NCBI GenBank assembly: GCA_964513465.1
Contig: CAZEMR010000047.1
Span: 1 to 23,935 of the forward strand
Source of the DNA: CAZEMR01 sp964513465
GTDB lineage: Bacteria > Bacteroidota > Ignavibacteria > Kapaibacteriales > UBA2268
Direction of reading: 5' to 3'
Length of the DNA stretch: 23,935 nt
A program made the position numbers and the translations under genes. Under the pieces are notes generated by a model. It searched no databases. It had not been told where the DNA came from and saw only the letters and a list, made by a program, of their open reading frames with translations. Shown in pieces: positions 17,480-23,935 of the stretch (positions are counted from its first letter, which is position 1; the number at the start of each line of letters is the position of its first letter).

Positions 17480-18559
17480 TTAAAATCGGACGCGGAGGGA
17501 CTTTTTCCATAATTCCGTCAGATTGCGGATGTGTGGCATTGCCTCGTCGCTGATTTTATAAATGCGGTCGATCATAGGCTCTGCGCGGCGGACGGCGGCG
17601 TCGGCCTCGGCAGTCGAACCGGTTTCGGAGTAGCGGATCAGGTATCGCGCGACCTCGGCTTTGAATAATCGCGTGAAGTATGGCCCTATCCAATATATAT
17701 ATGGCCCGATATTGCAGTCGAGGAGCTGCACGCGGCCCCGGCGGTCGATTATCACATCCCATGCGCTGAAGCGGATGCCGATCGCCCGGTTGGCCTCGAT
17801 GATTGCACGCTCCTGAGCGTCGGTCAGGCGGATTACTTCGAATCCCGCGGTGTCGGAGCGGCTGTCCACATCGGTTGCAAATATCCGCAGCGAGAGCACG
17901 GCCTTATCGCCGACTGTGTGCACGCGGACGGTGTCGCCTTCGACCCTGCGCTGGAATAATGCGGGGGACATTCGCAGCTCGCGGGATTTCCCGAGGTGGC
18001 GCTCGTCGGTGATGCGGGTGGCGCCTACGCCCGCGGCGGATTTCATTACATATTTTTTCTGCGAATTAATTGCCCGGTCGAGCCGCGCGGAATCATTCGT
18101 CGCGAACGTCGGCGGCAGGGGCAGGCTGCGGCGCCGGAATAATTCTGCGAGCTGGGCCTTTGTGTTGTGATGCAGATAAGTACTTATCGGATTGACGATA
18201 AGCGCGCCGCGGCTTTCGAGCATCGCAAGCAATTGATTTATTATATATATACGCTGATTCTCGCGAATGTATCGCGCGCGCCAGGCGGCATATTCGGCCT
18301 CGCTGATATACGGCGGCGCGAAAAGCGGCACATCGACCGACAGCCCCCGCACAAACACCGCGCGGACGGACGAGAGATCATCGCCGAATGCGATATGATC
18401 CTTCGATGCGGAGATTGCCGCCGGCCCGGCGCCGTCCTTCATCAGAAATGGCAGCATCCTTGGGCGGCCGCCCCGGCTCAGGATTTCCTCATATAAAATT
18501 ACCGACTGCGGGTCGTTTTCGATCGGATGAATCACGAGTATTTCGGGTCGCGCGCTCAT
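17480..18559 (-). CDS. ATP-grasp family ligase, RimK-like (second of pair)
   Basis: 359 residues from the ATG at 18559; the longer reading to 18775 is rejected because it runs through the upstream gene and the chosen ATG overlaps that gene's stop as ATGA, preceded by a strong GGGGGAG. ATP-grasp ligases activate a carboxylate as acyl phosphate and join it to an amine, thiol or alcohol. Visible are a pre-ATP domain (1-145), the ATP lysine and glycine loop KYVMKSAAGVGATR (169-182), the LFQRRVEGDTVRVHTVGDKAV hinge and arginine (201-221), and metal sites in SAWDVIIDRRGRVQLLDCNIGP (265-286; D268, D281, N283, with Asp where Glu is usual). A C-terminal helical tail of about 50 residues follows. The family includes RimK, glutathione synthetase and graspetide ligases; the substrate is unknown. 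It is the last gene of the exporter operon. Confidence 0.8.
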   Translation of the reverse strand: MSARPEILVIHPIENDPQSVILYEEILSRGGRPRMLPFLMKDGAGPAAISASKDHIAFGDDLSSVRAVFVRGLSVDVPLFAPPYISEAEYAAWRARYIRENQRIYIINQLLAMLESRGALIVNPISTYLHHNTKAQLAELFRRRSLPLPPTFATNDSARLDRAINSQKKYVMKSAAGVGATRITDERHLGKSRELRMSPALFQRRVEGDTVRVHTVGDKAVLSLRIFATDVDSRSDTAGFEVIRLTDAQERAIIEANRAIGIRFSAWDVIIDRRGRVQLLDCNIGPYIYWIGPYFTRLFKAEVARYLIRYSETGSTAEADAAVRRAEPMIDRIYKISDEAMPHIRNLTELWKKSLRVRF

Positions 18560-19593
18560 TTCTCCCCCGCTGCCTGTTCGGTTGCGATAAGCGTTTCGAT
18601 CATTCGCGTCAGAAATAGCGTGGTGCGCTCGTCGGCTTCGGGGATTTCGATATCGATCCGCGCGTCGATTCCGGCAAATCCGGCGAGCGATTCGATCAGC
18701 TTCGAGGCCAGATATTCTGCGCCGCCATCGCCCAGGAAGGTAAAGCAGGGGTCCGGATCGAAGCGGATTACCCACAAACGGCCGTCCTCATCGATCACCC
18801 CGTCGATTTCGTAAAATCCATCAATATAATTATTTAAAAATTTTCCGACATTAATGGAATTCTCATTCGGAGCGTAATATTCAAATTTCTCGAGTCCCTC
18901 GCGCCGCCCGGAATACTCCGGCGGCGATTGCCGGGCGATCAGCAGCGGGCGATCGTCGATATACCACAGCCGGATAAATTCTCCCTCGACCGGCCGCATG
19001 ATCTGCACGGGGAATTCCCGCACCGATTCGAGCAATTTTTTGATTTTATCTTTTTTAATAATCTTGATCGGCGCATTTGCAAATGGGTGGCTCCACCAGA
19101 GCGGACCATCGACCTCCGCAAGATTGCTCCGCAAAAATGAGTCATAATCGTTCGTGAGCAGCAATTCCGGGACGTCCGCGCCGCCTGCGGCCATCCGAAG
19201 CAGCAGCGCGGTCTGACCGTTAAGGTCGTATCGCGACATTGGCTCGTTGACCATGCGGAAGCCGTCGGTGCGGGCGAGCATAGCCATCATGCTCATTGCG
19301 TGGCTGAGCTGCTGCTCGCGCATGGGCTGGCCGTCCAGGAATGCGCTGAAATTGGCCATACCATCGGGGATATCCGGCGCAGCAAAATAATCCGGTCGGA
19401 TGCCCGACTGATAGCCTGAGCCCGGCCCCCGGACTTTGCGCCCGCCGATAACCACGCCGCCGTCGCCGAGCGTTACCCGCGGCATTTCGTCCATATATAT
19501 AATGCGCGATGGAATATTATGTCGGCAGCAAATCGAGTGCAGAAGCGCGATCTGGCGGTTCGCTCGATTGGATATGAGCAAAATGCGGCTCAT
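18556..19593 (-). CDS. Divergent ATP-grasp-like protein (first of pair), possibly inactive
   Basis: 345 residues from the ATG at 19593, which overlaps the stop of the TolC gene by one base (TGATG); a TTG one codon earlier is in frame but less likely. The domain order follows the next gene: an alpha/beta N-terminal part (MSRILLISNR to about 115), a central ATP-grasp part (about 120-300), and a short helical end. The similarity to ATP-grasp rests on the hinge RPVEGEFIRLWYIDDRPLLIA (200-220) and the metal-site segment YEIDGVIDEDGRLWVIRFDPDP (261-282). At the place of the metal ligands D281 and N283 of its partner it has R277 and D279, and where the partner has Lys and a glycine loop it has GPLWWSHPFANAPIKI. 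It may be a pseudoenzyme acting as a partner or leader-binding subunit, or a ligase with altered chemistry. The family call is moderate; the loss of residues rests on an alignment by eye. Confidence 0.65.
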   Translation of the reverse strand: MSRILLISNRANRQIALLHSICCRHNIPSRIIYMDEMPRVTLGDGGVVIGGRKVRGPGSGYQSGIRPDYFAAPDIPDGMANFSAFLDGQPMREQQLSHAMSMMAMLARTDGFRMVNEPMSRYDLNGQTALLLRMAAGGADVPELLLTNDYDSFLRSNLAEVDGPLWWSHPFANAPIKIIKKDKIKKLLESVREFPVQIMRPVEGEFIRLWYIDDRPLLIARQSPPEYSGRREGLEKFEYYAPNENSINVGKFLNNYIDGFYEIDGVIDEDGRLWVIRFDPDPCFTFLGDGGAEYLASKLIESLAGFAGIDARIDIEIPEADERTTLFLTRMIETLIATEQAAGEK

Positions 19594-21284
19594 CAATTAT
19601 CGCCCAGAATTTCTTCGACGGGGATATTCATATCGGATGTGAACATCAGAAAGCTCGAGAGGAATTGCTTCTGAGCTTCGAGCTGACCGAGCATTTCGGA
19701 CTGCAGCTCGGTCAGATAGCTCGAGTAATTATATCGGCTTATGCGCTTATTTTCAAATAATGGGTCGGCGTGGCGTTTTGTCATATCGCGCACCTCGTCG
19801 AGGCTTTGTTCGGAATTTTTCATATTCTCGATTGCGCTGCTAATCCGAAACTGGTATTGCGCCAGCGCTTCGCCTATCTGCTTGCGGGTGCTGAGGATAG
19901 ACATCTCGTGCGATTCCAGCTCGCATAGCGATGCCATATATATATCCTCGTCCGGAGCGCCAAGCGGCAGGGTATATTGCACCCCGAGACTGGCCTGAAA
20001 TCCGTCAGGTTTGACAAAATTTTCGCCGGCGGCCTCCCACACCTCGCCATAGCCCAGGCGATTGGCCTCGAACACGCCGACCGAGCCGGTAATGTCGATG
20101 TCCGGTTTCTGCTGGTTATAATAATAATCGCGGTCGATGCGGCTCTGCTCGAGCTGGTAATTGTCGACCCGCAATCCCGGATGATTCTCAATCAGGCGGG
20201 TGGTCGCCTCGGCCGTAATGTTTTCTTCGAATATATCCCGAGCCCGATCAACGATTCGCTCCATGTCCTTCACATCGGGAACATAGATTGTGATCTCCTT
20301 CGAATTGCCCACATCGAAATTCAGCAAAGCGCTGTAATAAATAAAATTATTGAGTGCATAACGGATCTCGTAGTCGATATTACGCTGCCGCGATTTGAGC
20401 TGGATGCTCTCGGATATCGTAACGCGGCTGTCCTCGACCAATAGATCGACGTCTTCGACCTGGCGGTCGAGCAGCCGGGCAATGCTGTCGAGTATAACCA
20501 CCTGGTTATAATAGAAATGCGCTTCGGCGAAGTAGCCCAGCACGCCGGTTACAATCCGGCTGCGAACGCGGCGGAGATTCTCGTCGTCGATCTTGCGATT
20601 GAGCTTCATTTTCTGAATTCCCGTCCATTCGTTCTGCCCCTCTTTGCCAAAGCCTTTGAACAGCGGCAGCAGGAATGATGTGCCCAATTGCGAAGCCCAG
20701 GGGAATCCGTATACCTTCGGATTCAGGCGGTAATCCATCGTCCAGTTAAGCGCGCTGACCTGCAGCCCGAAATCAAATTTTTTGCTGATCGAGGCGTTAC
20801 CCTTGAACATCTCGTCGCGGTAGGAATCGCTGGCGTTGAGCGGAATATCGCGCCATGCCCAGCCGATCGGCCGGGGCAGCCAGATGATGCCCTCGCCACC
20901 GTTGGGGAGATTTATATTTGTGATAATCGGATTGTCGTTGTCCCACTTGACCGGCACCCGGGCGTTGACGACGACCTCGCGGTGCCATGTGCTGTAATTC
21001 TGGTAATTCATCCCGAAATTCAGGGTGGGGGTAAATGCTTCTTCGGCGGCATCGAGCGAAAATTCATCCCGGCGGCCGCCCGCATCGATCCCGGCGATAT
21101 CATATGAATTTTTTAAATGATTATTGATAATCCGGCGCAGAGCGGACTCGTCGAGCGGCTCGATCCGGAGCTCTTTGCCGGGGAAAATGCCATTGAACCC
21201 ATCGGCTATCCGCGCGCTGTCTATCGCCTGCGACCGCGCAGCCAGCATCGGAAGAAGCAGCATTATATATATAAGAATCTTCAT
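19593..21284 (-). CDS. TolC-family outer-membrane channel protein
   Basis: 563 residues with a signal peptide (about 1-20, ARSQA). TolC-type proteins form trimeric outer-membrane channels that extend through the periplasm and dock on an inner-membrane exporter. Two similar halves are seen (about 45-345 and 360-555), each with an amphipathic strand region (TPTLNFGMNYQNY; DIDITGSVGVFEANRLGYG, FQASLGVQYTLPLGAPDED) and long helices (IDDENLRRVRSRIVTGVLGY; QIGEALAQYQFRISSAIENM). The PLFKGFG motif (207-213) and the ISRYNYSSYL region (515-524) are typical of the family. It is somewhat longer than the usual 430-500 residues because of an insertion at about 100-200 rich in Trp, Asn and Pro. It begins 11 bases after the PhnD-like gene and its stop overlaps the next start, so it belongs to the exporter operon. 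Confidence 0.88.
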   Translation of the reverse strand: MKILIYIMLLLPMLAARSQAIDSARIADGFNGIFPGKELRIEPLDESALRRIINNHLKNSYDIAGIDAGGRRDEFSLDAAEEAFTPTLNFGMNYQNYSTWHREVVVNARVPVKWDNDNPIITNINLPNGGEGIIWLPRPIGWAWRDIPLNASDSYRDEMFKGNASISKKFDFGLQVSALNWTMDYRLNPKVYGFPWASQLGTSFLLPLFKGFGKEGQNEWTGIQKMKLNRKIDDENLRRVRSRIVTGVLGYFAEAHFYYNQVVILDSIARLLDRQVEDVDLLVEDSRVTISESIQLKSRQRNIDYEIRYALNNFIYYSALLNFDVGNSKEITIYVPDVKDMERIVDRARDIFEENITAEATTRLIENHPGLRVDNYQLEQSRIDRDYYYNQQKPDIDITGSVGVFEANRLGYGEVWEAAGENFVKPDGFQASLGVQYTLPLGAPDEDIYMASLCELESHEMSILSTRKQIGEALAQYQFRISSAIENMKNSEQSLDEVRDMTKRHADPLFENKRISRYNYSSYLTELQSEMLGQLEAQKQFLSSFLMFTSDMNIPVEEILGDN

Positions 21285-21295
21285 ATCAGAAATAA

Positions 21296-23590
21296 TTATT
21301 TTGTCTCATTTGCCGGCATCAGGCCGATGTCTCCGCGGCGGATGCGTTTGATGATTTCACGCGGGGCGCTCACGATAATTCCCGATGGCCCGACCGCAGT
21401 AACGCGGCCCGATCCGTAGGGCCGCACGGATTCGTCGTTTATGAATTCCTTTGGATATAACTCAATCACGCGGCCGGTGAGCAGATGGCTGTTCACGGTC
21501 GAGCTGAGTACAATCCGCGAGCTGTCCGTTTTGCGCACGGTTCCGACTATCTTCAGGTGGCCGGGCAGATCGAAAAGTTGATGGCGGAAGTCGGGTTCTT
21601 TGTCGTTTTCGAGCCGGAACTGGTCGTGATAAACCAGCTTTTTGCCGCCGTCGTCTTTGCGGTGCACCCTGACGGTGTATTTATCGTATCCTGGCTCTTC
21701 GGAGTTGACTTCAAGCGAGATTAGCTGGTCGATATCCTCGATCTTATCCATCTTCGAACGGCTTTCTTCTTTGACCACCGCAAAGCCCTCTTTTTCGAGG
21801 TAGCGGGTCAGCGCATTGGTAATCTTCCGCGAAGTCGTATCGCTTTGGGCAGCAACCGGAATCAGATGCAGCCGGTTATAAAGCATATTATATTTAAGGG
21901 AAATGCGTCTTATATCGTTGAAATATTTAAGCATTACGTTTTCGTCGTATTTGTCCCAATCGGCGTATGGCCGGTTCAGCGAAGCCTGTGCATCGGCATA
22001 GACCGTTTGGGGTGCGACCGATATCATTATACTCTGAATTTTCTGCACGAATCCCGCGGGCAATCCGTCGCGCGCCCATATTATATCCATTGGAGCAGGG
22101 TCAATCTCGGCCAGATTTTGCAATTCCTTCTTAAGCCGGCCGGAATGCCGCAGGTAGTATAATTCCTCCTCGGTCAGTGTAACCGCATCGAACTCGCCGC
22201 GGTTGATTCCGTCGATCAGCTCGTCGAGCGAGGTTGCCCCCACCGATTCCATATTCAGCGAATCGATATTAACGCGATGATTCTCGTAGAATTCATAAAG
22301 ATTGAATAAATCCGAATCGAAATAAGCCAGCGTTCCGCCCTTCATCGCCCTCCAGTGGTCGATCTTCGGATCGACCGCCATCAATAAATTTTTCAGATAG
22401 GTCTTGCCGTTCCATGCGCGGGTGGCTAGCGGAGTGCCCGTGCGCGAGAAATATGCAAACGCCGAGGTCGGAATGTCGAGCAGCGCAAGATCGACACTGC
22501 CCGAAACCACCGCCGTCAGCAGTTCGTTATAAGTATTAAATGTCTTCACCGTTACGTCGAATCCGTATTCATTCTTCAGATGCCGGATGATAGGATGCCA
22601 TTCCTGCTCGACAGTGCTGCCGGGCGGCACGATTGCCTCTTCGGCGATGCCGATGGAGAAATGAGTCACCGAATATAACCCCATCGACGACCCAGTGCGG
22701 AGTATTTCGAGCTGGGGGAATGTGCTTCGCAATTCGTCGAAAATGCCGTCGCCGCCGGCGAATGAATCGTGATTTTTGATTGCGGATTTGTAATCATCCC
22801 AGAAATCATCCCAGATATTTAAATCCGGTACGATATAATTATTCAGATAATTGATCCAGTTATACAAAACCGGAAAATGGACTTCGAAAAGTATCGAATT
22901 ATTCATGATCGATTTGTCCATCTTTTCCGCATTATTCAGCAATCGGGTAATCTGCCACTGCGGCGGAGCAATCGAGGCCAGATGCGGTGGCTGGGGGTAT
23001 TTCTTTTTATAATGAAAAAATTCCGGAATCAGCGTAATTGTCTCGTAAACATGCAAAAACTGCGGCCGATACTCGCGGATGCGCCTGATATCGGAGCTAT
23101 CCAGCCGGGCGATATCCTCGAACAGATGGCTCTTGATCGAATAATGCACGTATTTTTCGTATTTATGCAGCACTACCGTTGTCCAGAGGTATTTCAGGGT
23201 GTCTTCATCGGGGTAGCGATTCATCATCAGCGAAATATCCGTTATCAGCGAATCGGCCGTGTTCATAGCGGATTCGAAAGTGGAAATCGATTCGATATGA
23301 TTGCGCATCGAACTCTCGAAATCCGATGCCCTGTCGATCAGCCGGTGCAGCGCAAGCTCTTTATTGCGATGGCTTTGCACCATGTTGTACATAAAATACG
23401 ACAGGCCTGCCACCAATGCGATAAAAACCACTCCGGCGATCACAATATTGCGGATAATGCGTTTTTTGCGGGCGCGTCGGAGCTCATCCTCTTTGCTGAT
23501 CCGGACTCTTTTTTCCACACGGATAGAATCGAGGAAAATCTTCGCGCCCTCTTTGTCGGTTACTTTATATTTTTTGGGTTGGTCCGCCAT
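21296..23590 (-). CDS. Single-pass membrane protein with PhnD-like substrate-binding domain
   Basis: 764 residues. A basic, charged cytoplasmic tail (1-46, RRARKKRIIR) precedes one membrane helix (about 47-70), so the rest is periplasmic. Residues about 75-300 are mostly helical. Residues about 310-525 resemble PhnD/SsuA-type periplasmic binding proteins: FSIGIAEEAI, WHPIIRHLKNEYGFDVTVKTFNTYNELLTAVVSGSVDLALLD split by short gaps, KGGTLAYFDSD and LIDGINRGEFDAVTL. The last part (about 585-764) starts like a lipoprotein/FlgT-type alpha-beta unit and ends in a small beta-barrel-like unit (GRVTAVGPSGIIVSAP, RRGDIGLM). Topology and position match the adaptor (HlyD) of tripartite exporters, but lipoyl and barrel features of HlyD are not seen. 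It may link exporter and channel or sense a ligand. It lies 20 bases after the ABC gene and 11 before TolC. No known protein with this whole order comes to mind. Confidence 0.7.
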   Translation of the reverse strand: MADQPKKYKVTDKEGAKIFLDSIRVEKRVRISKEDELRRARKKRIIRNIVIAGVVFIALVAGLSYFMYNMVQSHRNKELALHRLIDRASDFESSMRNHIESISTFESAMNTADSLITDISLMMNRYPDEDTLKYLWTTVVLHKYEKYVHYSIKSHLFEDIARLDSSDIRRIREYRPQFLHVYETITLIPEFFHYKKKYPQPPHLASIAPPQWQITRLLNNAEKMDKSIMNNSILFEVHFPVLYNWINYLNNYIVPDLNIWDDFWDDYKSAIKNHDSFAGGDGIFDELRSTFPQLEILRTGSSMGLYSVTHFSIGIAEEAIVPPGSTVEQEWHPIIRHLKNEYGFDVTVKTFNTYNELLTAVVSGSVDLALLDIPTSAFAYFSRTGTPLATRAWNGKTYLKNLLMAVDPKIDHWRAMKGGTLAYFDSDLFNLYEFYENHRVNIDSLNMESVGATSLDELIDGINRGEFDAVTLTEEELYYLRHSGRLKKELQNLAEIDPAPMDIIWARDGLPAGFVQKIQSIMISVAPQTVYADAQASLNRPYADWDKYDENVMLKYFNDIRRISLKYNMLYNRLHLIPVAAQSDTTSRKITNALTRYLEKEGFAVVKEESRSKMDKIEDIDQLISLEVNSEEPGYDKYTVRVHRKDDGGKKLVYHDQFRLENDKEPDFRHQLFDLPGHLKIVGTVRKTDSSRIVLSSTVNSHLLTGRVIELYPKEFINDESVRPYGSGRVTAVGPSGIIVSAPREIIKRIRRGDIGLMPANETK

Positions 23591-23610
23591 ATGTCAATAT
23601 ATATAAATAA

Positions 23611-23935
23611 TCAATCCGATCCGATTTGTTCGGTCGCCATTGAATAATAAAGCCCTCGTTTTTTCATCAGTTCGTCGTGGGTGCCGCGCTCGACGATGTG
23701 GCCTTTGTCGAGGTAGCAGATTTCGTCGGCATTGCGGACGGTGCTAAGGCGGTGGGCGATAATTATCGCAGTCCGGCCCACAAGTATTTTATTCAGATTT
23801 TCCTGAATCATCTTCTCCGAACGCGCGTCGAGCGATGAAGTCGCCTCGTCCATCAAAAGGATATTCGGATCGCGATATAAAGCGCGGGCAATGCATATCC
23901 TCTGGCGCTGCCCGCCGGAGACGGCCATACCCTTC
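23611..23935 (-). CDS. ABC exporter ATPase domain, C-terminal part (5' end outside window)
   Basis: The frame is open to the right edge, so the Met at 23928 is internal and the gene continues outside. Visible are the ABC signature (VSGGQRQRICIARAL), Walker B with catalytic Glu (ILLMDEATSSLD), the D-loop SSLD and the H-loop (IIIAHRLST), then the GHIVERGTHDEL end typical of exporter ATPases fused to a membrane domain (MsbA, HlyB and peptidase-containing types). The linker GMAVSGGQ, with Lys-Gly before it, is common in type I secretion and bacteriocin exporters, but an N-terminal peptidase domain cannot be checked here. It drives ATP-dependent export across the inner membrane. It is the first visible gene of the operon with the PhnD-like, TolC and ATP-grasp genes. 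Confidence 0.92.
   Translation of the reverse strand, partial: KGMAVSGGQRQRICIARALYRDPNILLMDEATSSLDARSEKMIQENLNKILVGRTAIIIAHRLSTVRNADEICYLDKGHIVERGTHDELMKKRGLYYSMATEQIGSD

Noticed and set aside
18560..18775. N-terminal extension of the second ATP-grasp gene
   Set aside because: The extension is an Arg-rich reading of the upstream gene in another frame. The ATG at 18559 has a strong ribosome site and a typical ATGA overlap.
22877..23647. 256-residue plus-strand open frame opposite the PhnD-like gene
   Set aside because: It is the complement of a coherent membrane-protein frame and has no domain pattern of its own.

Overview
The window looks like a chromosome segment from a Gram-negative bacterium of the Bacteroidota/Ignavibacteria/Kapabacteria side of the tree (inference, no database search). 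The reasons are two secreted proteins ending in type IX secretion (T9SS) C-terminal sorting domains, a PD40-propeller/OmpA protein resembling the T9SS-associated PorE type, TolC and outer-membrane beta-barrel proteins, few Shine-Dalgarno sites, and promoter-like sequences of the Bacteroidota type (TTTTG-N19-TAGATTTA before the beta-helix gene; TATATTTG before recA). Base composition is moderate, with conspicuous A/T-only islands and (TA)n runs inside coding DNA. No tRNA, rRNA, CRISPR array, insertion sequence or prophage was recognised.

Layout. 2-985 (+): 3' part of a secreted, T9SS-sorted protein, followed by a double hairpin with a T-run. 1071-5864 (+): a giant orphan sensor histidine kinase (two membrane segments, about seven PAS and two GAF domains). 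6099-11045 (+): recA, recX, a PD40/OmpA envelope protein and a soluble PAS histidine kinase; the last three genes are joined by two 4-base ATGA overlaps, so DNA-repair genes and envelope/sensing genes probably share a transcript. 11046-14295 (-): a tandem pair of paralogous small beta-barrel-like proteins, then a GH57 alpha-glucan enzyme whose stop codon abuts that of the convergent kinase. 14296-14691: a 396-bp non-coding stretch of diverged inverted repeats and two near-identical REP-like palindromes. 14692-17409 (-): a 905-residue secreted parallel beta-helix plus fibronectin-III protein with a T9SS sorting domain and its own promoter-like sequence.

17480-23935 (-) is the most unusual part: a tightly packed operon that begins off the right edge. 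In transcription order it holds an ABC exporter (only the end of its ATPase domain is visible), a single-pass membrane protein carrying a PhnD-like substrate-binding domain, a TolC-family outer-membrane channel, and two ATP-grasp proteins, the first of which seems to have lost key catalytic residues. An exporter, a channel and paired ATP-grasp ligases resemble the logic of a peptide modification-and-export system, but no precursor peptide is visible and the place usually held by an HlyD-type adaptor is taken by the PhnD-like protein. This is the best candidate here for an undescribed system.
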